Origin: Rhodoferax aquaticus
GTDB taxonomy: Bacteria; Pseudomonadota; Gammaproteobacteria; Burkholderiales; Burkholderiaceae_C
NCBI RefSeq assembly: GCF_006974105.1
Contig: NZ_CP036282.1
Location: forward strand, 930,001-994,000
Reading direction: 5' to 3'
DNA length: 64,000 bases
Notes under the pieces: generated by a model
What the model was told of the DNA's origin: nothing
The model's database searches: none
The model's input: the letters and a program-made list of their open reading frames with translations, nothing else
Made by a program: the position numbers and the translations under genes
Shown: positions 8,776 to 17,778 of the stretch, piece by piece
Position numbering within the stretch: the first letter of the stretch is position 1
Layout: every line of letters begins with the position of its first letter

Positions 8776-10164
8776 CTAGTCGCGTACCACGCGCAGCAGT
8801 TCTTCACGGCTGGTAATGCCGGCTGCCAACAGGCGCTCGCCATCGTCACGCATCAGCACCATGCCCTTGGCCAATGCGGCGTCGCGGATACTGGCTTCTG
8901 ATGCATTGCTGTGGATGTGGGCGGCCATGTCGGCATCAAAGGTCAGCAGTTCAAACACGCCCGTGCGCCCGCTGTAGCCGGTGTGGGCGCAGTGGGCGCA
9001 GCCACGGCCTTGGCAGTGCGTGCACAGCTTGCGCACCAAGCGCTGGGCCAACACGCCACGCAGCGACGAGCTCAGCAAAAACGGCTCAATGCCCATGTCA
9101 ATCAGCCGCGTGACCGCGCTGGCGGCGTCGTTGGTGTGCAAGGTGGCGAGCACCAAGTGGCCCGTGAGCGAGGCCTGAATCGCGATTTGCGCCGTCTCAA
9201 AGTCGCGGATTTCACCGATCATGATCACGTCTGGGTCTTGGCGCAGGATGGCGCGCAGGGCCTTGGCAAAGGTGAGTTCAATCTTGGGGTTGACCTGGGT
9301 TTGGCCAATGCCAGCGAGCTCGTATTCAATCGGGTCTTCCACCGTCATGATGTTTTGGCGGCCTGCGTCCAGGCGTTGCAGCGCGGCATACAGCGTGGTG
9401 GTTTTGCCCGAGCCCGTCGGGCCGGTGACCAACAAAATGCCATGGGGCTGGGCCACCAGCGATTCAAATTCTGTGAGCACCGCACCTTGCATGCCCACCG
9501 CTTCCAAGCTGAGCTGGTCTTGGCTCTTGTCTAACAAGCGCAGCACCGCGCGCTCGCCATGGGCGCTTGGCAAGGTGCTCACCCGCACGTCTACCGCGCG
9601 GGTGCCAATGCGCAGGCTGATACGGCCGTCTTGCGGCAAACGTTTCTCTGATATGTCCAAATCGGCCATGATTTTCAGGCGTGAAATCATGGCGGCATGC
9701 AAAGCACGGTGGGCTTGCACCACTTCGCGCAAGGTGCCGTCCACCCGAAAGCGCACGCACGACTGGCGCTCGTACGGCTCAATATGGATGTCACTGGCCC
9801 CATCGCGCGCGGCCTGCGTCAGCAAGGCATTGAGCATGCGGATGATGGGCGCATCGTCCGCAGTTTCGAGCAAGTCTTCCACGGCGGGCAGCTCTTGCAT
9901 CATGCGGGCCAAGTCGGCCTCGCCCTGTACTTCGTTCACCACGCTGGCCGCGCTGGACTCGCCTTGTGCGTAGGCCACGCTGATGTTTTGTGCCAGGGTC
10001 GCGGCCGGTAGCACCTGCACCACATGGGGCTTGTGCTTGCGCATCACCTCTCCCAAGGCGGAAGCAGGCGTAGCAGCGTGCACAAACAAGGTTCGCGTGC
10101 CTGCCACTTCATCCAGCAGCAACTGCTGGGAGCGTGCAAACGCGTAGGGAAGGGGGAACGACAT
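8776..10164 (-). CDS. gspE: T2SS assembly ATPase GspE
   Basis: GspE is the cytoplasmic hexameric ATPase that drives pseudopilus growth. The 462-residue product has Walker [10 protein letters not shown] (about residue 250), the Asp box with TVEDPIEY, Walker [13 protein letters not shown], and the His box LATLHTND. The N-terminal domain is short for the family. The C-terminal zinc module is compressed: [12 protein letters not shown] has only four residues between the two CxxC pairs, where classical GspE proteins have a loop of about thirty. It lies 3 bases after gspD and 26 before gspF. Confidence 0.93.
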   Translation of the reverse strand: MSFPLPYAFARSQQLLLDEVAGTRTLFVHAATPASALGEVMRKHKPHVVQVLPAATLAQNISVAYAQGESSAASVVNEVQGEADLARMMQELPAVEDLLETADDAPIIRMLNALLTQAARDGASDIHIEPYERQSCVRFRVDGTLREVVQAHRALHAAMISRLKIMADLDISEKRLPQDGRISLRIGTRAVDVRVSTLPSAHGERAVLRLLDKSQDQLSLEAVGMQGAVLTEFESLVAQPHGILLVTGPTGSGKTTTLYAALQRLDAGRQNIMTVEDPIEYELAGIGQTQVNPKIELTFAKALRAILRQDPDVIMIGEIRDFETAQIAIQASLTGHLVLATLHTNDAASAVTRLIDMGIEPFLLSSSLRGVLAQRLVRKLCTHCQGRGCAHCAHTGYSGRTGVFELLTFDADMAAHIHSNASEASIRDAALAKGMVLMRDDGERLLAAGITSREELLRVVRD

Positions 10165-10167
10165 GCT

Positions 10168-12318
10168 TTATTGGGCCAAGGGCGCAGGCACGCCTGCCGG
10201 TGCCGTAGGCGTGGCAGGTGTGGGACGGCTCAAAGGCGGCAAGACGACGGAGTCATTGACAGGCAGCACGCGGCTGGGCTCGGGTTGGGCCGCTTGTTGG
10301 TTGGCACGCATAAGTTCATAGCGGTCCAGCGCCAGCCGGTCAGAGGCGGCAGCATCGCGAATGACCACGGGGCGCAAAAACACCATCAAGTTGGTCTTTT
10401 TGCGGCTTCGGCTTTCGCTCTTGAACAGGTTGCCAAACAAGGGAATGTCCGCCAAGCCGGGCACGCGGTCTTGGCCGCCTGCGTAGTCGTCCGACAGCAA
10501 GCCGCCCAGCACCACCACCGCGCCATCGTCCACCAGTACGTTCGACTCAATGGTGCGTTTGCTGGTGGTAGGGCCGTTGGCTGAACTGACCGTGGCCGAG
10601 TCGATGTTGGACACCTCTTGGTAGATCGACATGCGCACGGTGCCGTTCTCGCTAATCTGCGGTTTGACCTTGAGCGTCAGCCCCACGTCTTTGCGCTCAA
10701 TGGTCTGGAAGGGGTTGACCGAACTGCCGTTGCCGCCCCCCGTATTGGTGAACTGTCCGGTTACAAAGGGCACGCTTTTGCCGATGACGATCTTGGCCTC
10801 TTCGTTGTCTAGCGTGAGCAAGTTGGGGGTAGACAGTACATTGCCGCTGCCCGTGCTTTCTATAAAACGCGCCAAGAGGCCCAGCACATACACGCCATTG
10901 GTTTGCGTGGCCACGCCAATATTCAAGCCTTGGGCTGGTGCCAAAGAGCCTGCTGCAGCGCTGGCTAAGTTCAAAATGTTTTTGCCGCCCGAGCCAAAGT
11001 TGGTGCCCAAAAGCCCAATGGCACTGTCGCCCTTATTCCCCGATGCGCCTTGCCACTGAATGCCGAATTCAGCGGCTTTTTCAGAGCTGACCTCGGCAAT
11101 CAGGCTCTCCACATAGACTTGGGCCCGGCGCGCGTCGAGCTTGTCAATCACCGCTCGGATCTGGCGGTACTGCGGTTCGGTGGCCGTGATGACCAAAGAG
11201 TTGGTGCTGGTGTCAGCCTGAATTTGGCCGCCCGTTGTGGGGGCGCCGCCTGTGACGCTCCCACCTGCCGCAGCGGAGGATCCTGCGGAAGCGGCGCTCC
11301 CTGCGGCGCGTGCGTCGCCACTTAAGGCCGCACGCAAGGTTGTGGCCAGCTGAGTTGCGTTGGCGTTTTTCAGGTACACCACGTAGATGTTGCCGGCTGC
11401 GCCGTTGGCGTTCTCGGGCAGGGTTTTGTCCAAGCGCTCAATCAGGGAGCGCGCCAAGTTCAATCGCGCTTGGTTGGGGGCACGCAGAATCAGTGCATTG
11501 GTGCGCGTCTCGGCCAGTACGGTGGTTTTAGCCCCCGAGTCAGCACCGCCCGCTGGCCCCCCCGCATTGTCGAGCAAGCGTTGCAACAAGGGGGCAATGT
11601 CTGAGGCGCTGGTGTTTTTGAGTGGCACCACCTCTAAATCGGTGGCATTGGGCACGTCTAAGGCCGCAATGATGCGGGCCAGGCGGCGCAGGTTGTCGGC
11701 GTAGTCGGTAATCACCAGTGCGTTATTGCCCGGGTTCACGTTAATGGTGTTATTTGGCGAAATCAGCGGCCGCAAAATGGCCACCAAGTTGTTGGCGTTC
11801 TCGTACTGCAGGCGAATGATTTGGGTGGCAAGTTGGTTGGTCGCACCACCTGCGGTGGCAGGTGCGCCGCCGTCTATGGCACCCACGGCGGTGCTTTGCA
11901 ATTTAGCGTCTGCCTCTGGCACCACTTTGTCAATGCCCTCGCTATTGACCACCGTAAAGCCTTGCAAGCGCAGGGTAGACACAAACAGATTGAACGCCCG
12001 CGCGGGTGAGGCCGGGCTGTCTGTGGTGAGGGTGATATTGCCCTTCACGCGGGGGTCCACCACCACATTGCGCCCCGTAATGGCCGCCATGGTGCGCGCC
12101 ACGGACTCAATGTCTGCGTTGTTGAAGTTCAGCGTGACGGGTTCGCCACGTTTGACGGCAGCAGAGGCCGTTTGTGCATGTGCTGAAGGGCTAAAAATGG
12201 CATTTGCGCCCATAAATAAAGCGCAGGCAGCTATTAATTGAATAGCAAATGCATGCGCTAGAGGGCGTAAGCGATAAGACGGCGTGGTGTGCATATCGGT
12301 GCAGAGTGGGGTGGCCAT
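10168..12318 (-). CDS. gspD: T2SS outer-membrane secretin GspD
   Basis: GspD forms the outer-membrane channel of the T2SS. The 716-residue product has a signal peptide ending near SAHAQ, then the N0 domain (VTLNFNNADIESVAR) and three N1-N3 repeats. A Gly/Ser/Ala-rich insert lies in N3. The C-terminal secretin domain contains VPLLGDIPL-like LADIPLFGNLF. The start is placed at the ATG at 12318, 19 bases after gspM with GAGGG upstream; earlier in-frame codons lie inside gspM. The hydrophobic core of the signal peptide is encoded by a repeat copy. Confidence 0.93.
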   Translation of the reverse strand: MATPLCTDMHTTPSYRLRPLAHAFAIQLIAACALFMGANAIFSPSAHAQTASAAVKRGEPVTLNFNNADIESVARTMAAITGRNVVVDPRVKGNITLTTDSPASPARAFNLFVSTLRLQGFTVVNSEGIDKVVPEADAKLQSTAVGAIDGGAPATAGGATNQLATQIIRLQYENANNLVAILRPLISPNNTINVNPGNNALVITDYADNLRRLARIIAALDVPNATDLEVVPLKNTSASDIAPLLQRLLDNAGGPAGGADSGAKTTVLAETRTNALILRAPNQARLNLARSLIERLDKTLPENANGAAGNIYVVYLKNANATQLATTLRAALSGDARAAGSAASAGSSAAAGGSVTGGAPTTGGQIQADTSTNSLVITATEPQYRQIRAVIDKLDARRAQVYVESLIAEVSSEKAAEFGIQWQGASGNKGDSAIGLLGTNFGSGGKNILNLASAAAGSLAPAQGLNIGVATQTNGVYVLGLLARFIESTGSGNVLSTPNLLTLDNEEAKIVIGKSVPFVTGQFTNTGGGNGSSVNPFQTIERKDVGLTLKVKPQISENGTVRMSIYQEVSNIDSATVSSANGPTTSKRTIESNVLVDDGAVVVLGGLLSDDYAGGQDRVPGLADIPLFGNLFKSESRSRKKTNLMVFLRPVVIRDAAASDRLALDRYELMRANQQAAQPEPSRVLPVNDSVVLPPLSRPTPATPTAPAGVPAPLAQ
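12206..12246 (-). repeat. 41-bp two-hairpin repeat, copy B (gspD signal peptide)
   Basis: On the minus strand it starts GCTATTC, contains TAGCTGCCTGCGC and ends GGGCGC. GCTATT pairs with AATAGC in the first stem, and TGCGC pairs with GCGCA in the second. It is translated in frame as AIQLIAACALFMGA, which forms the hydrophobic core of the GspD signal peptide. Confidence 0.85.
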
Positions 12319-12337
12319 GGCGTGCGTTGCCCTCGGG

Positions 12338-12811
12338 TTATGACGGCAGGGCCATGCGTAGAGTCCCAGACCAGCCATTGGCGGTACGGCTGAGCTTAGC
12401 TTGGGTGGGCAGGGCGTGTGCATCGGTGCGCGCAGTGGCAAGCCACTGCGCCAGCACCTCGGGTGCAACGCCTTGCAGTGTGATCGTGGCTTCTTGGTCT
12501 TGCAAGCGCACCTCGGCTTGGCTGCCAAATGCGGCTTGTGCGCTCGTTTTGAGGCGCACGGCCGCTTGGGCGGGGCTCAGACTCACCTGGCCTTGCAGTT
12601 TTTGCGCCTGGGTTTGCAAGGCCAACATCGCCTGGAGCTGTGTCTCTTGCGCTCGGTACTGCGGCTCAAACTGCTGCAAGGTCCTCAGGGCGGGCGCTAC
12701 GGCCAATAGCCACACCAGCGCCGAAAGCAAGGCGCTTGCCGCCACTTTGAGTAAGCGTTGGTCCCTGGCGCTCAGGCCCTGCCAGAGGGGGAGAAGGTCT
12801 TGTGGTTTCAT
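12338..12811 (-). CDS. gspM: T2SS inner-membrane protein GspM
   Basis: GspM is a small bitopic inner-membrane protein that partners GspL. The 157-residue product starts MKPQDLLPLWQGLSARDQRLL, has one membrane segment around residues 22-42, then a coiled-coil stretch rich in Gln and Leu and a short ferredoxin-like periplasmic domain. Its ATG overlaps the gspL stop by 4 bases (ATGA). Sequence identity in this family is low; the call rests on topology and position between gspL and gspD. Confidence 0.85.
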   Translation of the reverse strand: MKPQDLLPLWQGLSARDQRLLKVAASALLSALVWLLAVAPALRTLQQFEPQYRAQETQLQAMLALQTQAQKLQGQVSLSPAQAAVRLKTSAQAAFGSQAEVRLQDQEATITLQGVAPEVLAQWLATARTDAHALPTQAKLSRTANGWSGTLRMALPS

Positions 12812-14154
12812 GGTCGCGGGCTCAGGATCACCAGGTCGCCGTCTGTGCGTAGGCTGAGACTCCGTGCGGCCAGCAGCGGTGCCACACGTTCTTGCGCCTC
12901 AGGGGCCAGGCCGGTTCCGCTCAGGCGCAGTTCGCCTGGCAAGTATTCGAGGGCGCTAGGGCCAGAACCACCCGTAGCGGTGGCAGCAGCGCCCCATGCG
13001 CTGAGCATGGTCTCAAGGTCACGTTCAGACGCCGTACCACTGGCCTGGCGCAAGCCCCCCACCGCACGTTGCATTTGCAGCAGTGGGTCCACCACCACGG
13101 TAACCTGCGGAAAGGTGCTGGTGAGTGTGTTGCGGATGGCTGCGCGCTGCGTGCTTAACTGGGCCTGTGCTTGCCAGGCGTACACGTTAAGCCCCACCAA
13201 TTGGGCAGCGACTAAGGCCCCAGCCGCCCAGCGTGCAGGGCGCCAGTGTGGCGCGCTCCACAGCTGGAGTGCCGTCTCACGCACGCGACTCCACAAGGGG
13301 CTTTGGCGGGCCAGGTCCATTTGGGCGAGGTCCCATTCGGTGTGGCGGGCCATGAGGCGGCGCTGCGCGCTGGTTTGCACTTCGGCATCGCGCCCAAACA
13401 GTGCCTGCGCCAAACGGGCGACTGCGGGTTCGGCAATGAGTTCCGCATGCGCGGCCAAGTGGGCCGGCAACAGGCTGGCGGCTGGCTCTGGCAGGCCAGT
13501 GCCGCTCGTGCTGGGCAGCGGGAGTTGGTGCACGCCATGGGCGTCTGCCCACACCAAGTGGGGCGCATCCTGGGGCCCCAGCAGCCACAAGGCGGACTGG
13601 CTGGCGAATTCTGACGTCATGGTCTCTGCCCAGCGTGTGCCACGGACCCACAGTCTGGACACGGTACGCCGCTTCACAGGCGACGGCGCATACGGCAAGT
13701 CGGGCGACCACTCGGGCACCACGCGGTGCGGGCTCATGCCTGCCTTGCGCAAGGCGTCCAAGCTGGTTTGCAACCATGCGCGGTGGCACACACCCACCCA
13801 CACGGGCTGGCCAGCGCGGGGCTGGGGTTGCAGGGCAAAGTGCATCTGCGCGGGCTCGTCCAGCAGCTGGTCTTCAAGCAGGCCTTCAAGCACGGCCCGT
13901 TGGCGCTGCACTTGCTGGCCTTGGAACATGCCCTGGGACAAGGTGCCTGCGGGCATGTGCACTTGGTGCCAAGACAAGGCCCGCCCCGGCACTATCGCAA
14001 TGACCGTGTGCGCCTGGGCACTGTGCTTTTGCAACTCATCCAGGTTGGCGCTGCCTTGTGCCTCCACCGCGCGACCATCGTCCGACAACACGTACTCCAG
14101 ACGGCTGGGATCTGGGTCGTCGGTCAAAGGCAGGGTGATCAGAAGGGTGTTCAT
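12808..14154 (-). CDS. gspL: T2SS inner-membrane protein GspL
   Basis: GspL links the GspE ATPase in the cytoplasm to GspM in the periplasm. The 448-residue product has an N-terminal actin-like cytoplasmic domain (residues about 1-290, including VIAIVPGRALSWHQV and VPEW), a single membrane helix near 310-330, and a C-terminal periplasmic ferredoxin-like domain. The length fits the family. It starts 127 bases after gspC, the only sizeable gap inside the operon, so a second promoter there is possible but none was identified. Confidence 0.9.
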   Translation of the reverse strand: MNTLLITLPLTDDPDPSRLEYVLSDDGRAVEAQGSANLDELQKHSAQAHTVIAIVPGRALSWHQVHMPAGTLSQGMFQGQQVQRQRAVLEGLLEDQLLDEPAQMHFALQPQPRAGQPVWVGVCHRAWLQTSLDALRKAGMSPHRVVPEWSPDLPYAPSPVKRRTVSRLWVRGTRWAETMTSEFASQSALWLLGPQDAPHLVWADAHGVHQLPLPSTSGTGLPEPAASLLPAHLAAHAELIAEPAVARLAQALFGRDAEVQTSAQRRLMARHTEWDLAQMDLARQSPLWSRVRETALQLWSAPHWRPARWAAGALVAAQLVGLNVYAWQAQAQLSTQRAAIRNTLTSTFPQVTVVVDPLLQMQRAVGGLRQASGTASERDLETMLSAWGAAATATGGSGPSALEYLPGELRLSGTGLAPEAQERVAPLLAARSLSLRTDGDLVILSPRP

Positions 14155-14281
14155 GCGTGGGAAACCACAGCCGGTGGAGGAGCAACCATTGTACGAAGCA
14201 CAGCCCGCATTGCACTTAGAAATACGCCTTGTTGCAAAACGCCTTGTCTAGGCATGGGGTGCCGTTGCGCGCCTGGCGATG

Positions 14282-14758
14282 TCATGGCAGGGTCACAGTG
14301 GGTAAAGGGGCCATTTGCAGCACCAAGCCATCCGATTGTGGGGTGTCCGGGTCGGCCAATGTTGCCGAGCGCCCCTGCACCGACTTCACCGCCCACCCTG
14401 GTGCGACCAATGCTCCCACGGCAAACGCCTTGGCTGCTTGCCCGTCTACGGCAATGAGTGCAGACCCGGTGTTGCGCGTGTCGGCCACCACCCCTAAGAG
14501 GGTAAAGCGGCTGGAGGTGGCTTGCGGCGTGGCCTCAGGCGGCACTGGCGCCGCTTTGGCGCTGTAGCCCAAGGCGCTGGCAACAGCCGCGACGTCGGTG
14601 ATGACCGCTGGGGTAGTCGCTGGGGCGCCCGCGCTCTGCAGGTCTGCCCCAGGCAACTTGAGCCACCAATAGGCTGCGCAGGCACCTGCCGCCAAGGCCA
14701 ATAGCAGCGTGAAAAACCGCACGGTCCAAATGGGGGGAGCTTGGGGGGTGGTTAGCAT
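14282..14758 (-). CDS. gspC: T2SS inner-membrane protein GspC-like, short form
   Basis: GspC joins the inner-membrane platform to the GspD secretin. This 158-residue protein has one N-terminal membrane helix (residues about 13-32) and a homology region with SSRFTLLGVVADTRN, GSALIAVDGQAAKAF and VGALVAPGW, the pattern of the GspC HR domain. It ends right after that domain and lacks the C-terminal PDZ or coiled-coil domain of classical GspC. It lies 17 bases after gspN. The name is an inference from the HR domain and operon position. Confidence 0.8.
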   Translation of the reverse strand: MLTTPQAPPIWTVRFFTLLLALAAGACAAYWWLKLPGADLQSAGAPATTPAVITDVAAVASALGYSAKAAPVPPEATPQATSSRFTLLGVVADTRNTGSALIAVDGQAAKAFAVGALVAPGWAVKSVQGRSATLADPDTPQSDGLVLQMAPLPTVTLP

Positions 14759-14775
14759 GGTGGCGTGAAAGCGGG

Positions 14776-15651
14776 TTAGTGGATTTGTATCAAAGAGCGC
14801 GTTCCGTCACGCCGTCCAATGATATTTAACAAATTGCCCATTGCCTCCATCCGCTCGGGAGAGGCGCTGGCCTCGCCATTAAAGCGCAAGTGGCCCTGGC
14901 TCCAGTCTCCTTGGCCCTGGAGTTGCAACTCACCTTGCAGGGTGCTCAAAGTCAGGGTGGGCGGCGTGTTGCGCCCTTGCTGCGTACCGAGCAGCTGCAC
15001 CCGGTAACTGCCCATGGGCTTGAGGGTGGACAAGCTGGTAGATAGATCCAAGGCATCGAGCTGCAACTGGCCGGTAAACAAGACGGTGTTGCCATGCATT
15101 TGCAGCGCAAACTGCTGCACCGTGGCCTGCATTTCGCCTTGCAGCTGCAAGGTGTTCCAGGGCGTACCCAAGCCGGTCAGCAAAGCCGCTGGCCAATGCA
15201 GGGGCGCGCTGGGGCTCAGGTCGCCCAAGCGCAGAGTCAAGCCGTCGAGGTGGGGGGTGATCGTCCACTGCCATGTGCCCGACAAGCAGCAATCTGCAGC
15301 CAGGTCCAGCGCAAACCCGTCTGCGTGGGGGCGCAAGCGCCACTGCAAGCGGCTGGGGAGCTGGGTGCTCGTCACGCTGTCGGCACCTGCTGACAGCAGC
15401 AATTGGGCCGAGCCCTGCCACACCGTACCCTGGGGCGCACGCAGTTGCACGCGGTCCTGGGAGATGGCGCTGACCGCCCCCGCCAGCCAACGTGCGGGCG
15501 CAAACACCAGCGTGCACAGCAGCAGTCCCAGCAGGAGCCCGCAGATCAACCACGCCCACGGTGCACGCGAGGAAGATGGGGTAGATGGCCGGGTGCGTGC
15601 AGGTGCCAGTCTGGCAAGGCTTGCGGCGGCGGAGGGGCGTTTGCGCATCAT
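14776..15651 (-). CDS. gspN: T2SS protein GspN
   Basis: GspN is an accessory inner-membrane protein of the T2SS with a periplasmic beta-rich domain. The product (291 residues from the ATG at 15651) has a basic, Ala-rich N-terminus, a membrane helix around residues 32-55, then the family features APARWLAGAVS, the LQAPQGTVWQG-like LRAPQGTVWQG, and a C-terminal LQGQGDWSQGHLRFNGEA. The start overlaps the gspK stop by 4 bases (ATGA), which is why it is preferred to an in-frame codon 45 bases upstream. Confidence 0.85.
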   Translation of the reverse strand: MMRKRPSAAASLARLAPARTRPSTPSSSRAPWAWLICGLLLGLLLCTLVFAPARWLAGAVSAISQDRVQLRAPQGTVWQGSAQLLLSAGADSVTSTQLPSRLQWRLRPHADGFALDLAADCCLSGTWQWTITPHLDGLTLRLGDLSPSAPLHWPAALLTGLGTPWNTLQLQGEMQATVQQFALQMHGNTVLFTGQLQLDALDLSTSLSTLKPMGSYRVQLLGTQQGRNTPPTLTLSTLQGELQLQGQGDWSQGHLRFNGEASASPERMEAMGNLLNIIGRRDGTRSLIQIH

Positions 15652-16694
15652 GGGGGCTTGCGTTGGTTCAAGAGTTGGGTGCCGCGCTGGCGCCAAAGCA
15701 CACGCACTTCGCCCGCTGCATTGCGTTGCACCACGGCATCTTCCAAGCTCACCAGCGCGTCCAGCCGCAACTGGGTGTGTATTTCAAAATGGCGGGTATT
15801 GACGCTGTGTTGGCCTTCCAGCAGGTTGGCAGCCAATGCGGGGATGGCGCGTTTCGCGTCTTCCAAGGTCTGAAAGGGCGCTTGCGCGCGCGCTGTCAGC
15901 ATGCGTTGCGCCTCTGACAAGGGTAGGTCTTTGATGCTGGCCGCCAGTACCAGCGCTGAGGCCGTGTTCAGGTTCACAGGCGTGCGTTCCTTGAGCACCG
16001 TGATGTAAGGTGCCAGCGCCGCTATGCTGGTGCGCGACAGCCCCAACCACGCCAACTGGTCCACCGTACGGGGCAGCAGCGGCCCATCTATATTGGAAAC
16101 TTTCGGTTTGGTGGGTGCGGCTGCACTGCCTTGCCCGCCACCTGGGTCAGAAGCTGCGGGCGTGTCTGCCTCGCTGCCCACGGCCAGTTTCAACTGGCGG
16201 ACCATGGTGCTGAGCTCGTCAGGCGGCAACTGCAGGCTGGCAAACAGCCGGGTAAAAGCGGCCACCGTGGGCTTGTCTTCTTGCCCATTGGGCTGCAGCA
16301 GACTGGTCACATTCAGGCGGGCTTGCAGGTCTTCGATGCGGCCAGACAAAAACGCCTGGGTCAGGCCGTCTTCAAGGCCCGTGCCCACCACCGCATCAGA
16401 CTGGCTGGCCAAAAATGTGGCCAGACGGGCTTCTTGCAAGCCCACCGCCCAGGGCTCGCCCAAGTGGTCTAGGGTGCGCACATCTTCGCGCAGTAGCAGT
16501 CGGGCCCAGTCCAGCGCGCCTTGCTGAATCCACGCACTTTGCACCCGGCTGCGCTCGGCGGTTTCAATTTCAATGCCGCGCCATTGCTGCCACAGGGCCG
16601 TAGCGCTCAAGGTGGCCACCAGCGTGACCAAGAGCATGGCCGTCAGAATGGCAGCGCCTTTTTGGCGCGCGCGCAAGGGTGTGAGCGGCTTCAT
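15648..16694 (-). CDS. gspK: T2SS minor pseudopilin GspK
   Basis: GspK caps the tip of the pseudopilus. The product (348 residues from the ATG at 16694) has a type IV pilin-like leader ending in G before AAILTAMLL, a hydrophobic helix, and the large inserted alpha-helical domain typical of GspK, including DLQARLNVTSL and the VNLNTA helix-hairpin-helix-like stretch. The start overlaps the gspJ stop by 4 bases. Like other GspK proteins it lacks the Glu at mature position 5 that other pseudopilins have. Confidence 0.92.
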   Translation of the reverse strand: MKPLTPLRARQKGAAILTAMLLVTLVATLSATALWQQWRGIEIETAERSRVQSAWIQQGALDWARLLLREDVRTLDHLGEPWAVGLQEARLATFLASQSDAVVGTGLEDGLTQAFLSGRIEDLQARLNVTSLLQPNGQEDKPTVAAFTRLFASLQLPPDELSTMVRQLKLAVGSEADTPAASDPGGGQGSAAAPTKPKVSNIDGPLLPRTVDQLAWLGLSRTSIAALAPYITVLKERTPVNLNTASALVLAASIKDLPLSEAQRMLTARAQAPFQTLEDAKRAIPALAANLLEGQHSVNTRHFEIHTQLRLDALVSLEDAVVQRNAAGEVRVLWRQRGTQLLNQRKPP

Positions 16695-17416
16695 GGGGGC
16701 AGGGGGGGCGATGTGGGGCGCACCCAAGCGCGCGTCAGCGTACCGGCCAAGGGGTGCGGGGCCGCAAGCTCTAGCATCAGCTGTATACCTTCTGGAATGG
16801 CCGCCGCGGCCAGCGCGTCTTTGTCGGTGCCGGGGCTGGAGAGCGCATTGCTCCAAGCCCCTTCTCGAAAGTAGGTGAGCTGCCACGCGCTGATGGGCAC
16901 CACCGCGGTGGCAAAGGCTGCTTGGCTGGCCTGGGTACTGTTGCCGCTGGTGTTGCTCTGCAGTGTGCTGCTAGGCACCGCGCCAGTGGCAGCCCATAAC
17001 TGCGCTGCTTGCCACGCGGCCAGCCAGTTCAGGCGGCTTTGCACCGGGGCGGACTGCCATCGCATCCACTGCTGTACCCCAGCCACTTCACGCAGGCTCC
17101 AAGCCACCACCACAGCCCCTGCACTGGGGTCCGCGCTGTGGCGCCGGGTGAGGCGCAGCGTGCGGCCATCCCAGTCCAGCGGGGTGGTGTTGGCCAGTTC
17201 GGTCATGGCGTCCAGATCGGCCACCCATTGGGACAGGCCTGCGTCCACGGTGAGCACGGCGTCCCCGTAGTCGCGGCTGTGGCCCACGCCCATGTGCATG
17301 CCGTCTAGCGCGCGCCAGCCCACCACCGCAATCACCGCCATGATGGACAGCGCCACCAAAAGCTCAATCAGGGTGAAGCCGTGTTGCGCGCGGGCAGCGC
17401 ATGCATGCTGTGCCAT
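16691..17416 (-). CDS. gspJ: T2SS minor pseudopilin GspJ
   Basis: GspJ is part of the minor pseudopilin complex (GspH-I-J-K) at the tip of the pseudopilus. The 241-residue product has the prepilin leader with cleavage before FTLIELLVALSIMAV, including Glu5, and the conserved VGWRALDGM segment. It starts at the ATG at 17416, sharing one base with the gspI stop (TGATG). It would be processed by a prepilin peptidase encoded elsewhere, because no gspO is present here. Confidence 0.92.
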   Translation of the reverse strand: MAQHACAARAQHGFTLIELLVALSIMAVIAVVGWRALDGMHMGVGHSRDYGDAVLTVDAGLSQWVADLDAMTELANTTPLDWDGRTLRLTRRHSADPSAGAVVVAWSLREVAGVQQWMRWQSAPVQSRLNWLAAWQAAQLWAATGAVPSSTLQSNTSGNSTQASQAAFATAVVPISAWQLTYFREGAWSNALSSPGTDKDALAAAAIPEGIQLMLELAAPHPLAGTLTRAWVRPTSPPLPP

Positions 17417-17778
17417 CAATAGCGTCCCACCACGGTGCTGAGTTGCAACACGGCGCGGTCTTCTAGGCTGAGCTGTGCTTGCACTTTGCGAAAGTTGGGA
17501 TTCGGGGTGGGCTGCACATGCACCAGCACCGTGAGGGTGCGGCCGGCTTGCACGCAGCTGCTGGTGCTGTCACCTACATCGGGAAATTGTTTACTCAAGC
17601 GCACTTGGGCCAGCGTATTTTCAGCGCAGAGCTGGGCCAGTACGCGGTCGGTTTGGCGTTCCGAGTTCAGACGCAAAGACGCGGTTGCATGCATGCCTGC
17701 TATCAGGGCGGTAGACACAATAGCCAGCGCCACCAGCACCTCAATCAGGGTAAAGCCCTGCAGGCGCGTGCGTGTCAT
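17416..17778 (-). CDS. gspI: T2SS minor pseudopilin GspI
   Basis: A 120-residue pseudopilin that forms the core of the tip complex with GspJ and GspK. The leader MTRTRLQG is followed by FTLIEVLVALAIVSTAL, with Glu5, then the family segment CAENTLAQVRL. Length is typical. Its ATG overlaps the gspH stop by 4 bases. Confidence 0.92.
   Translation of the reverse strand: MTRTRLQGFTLIEVLVALAIVSTALIAGMHATASLRLNSERQTDRVLAQLCAENTLAQVRLSKQFPDVGDSTSSCVQAGRTLTVLVHVQPTPNPNFRKVQAQLSLEDRAVLQLSTVVGRY

Noticed and set aside
12758..14251. 497-codon plus-strand open frame opposite gspM and gspL
   Set aside because: The translation is dominated by Arg, Trp, Ser and Cys, typical of an antisense frame in GC-rich DNA; the minus-strand genes fit the T2SS operon exactly.
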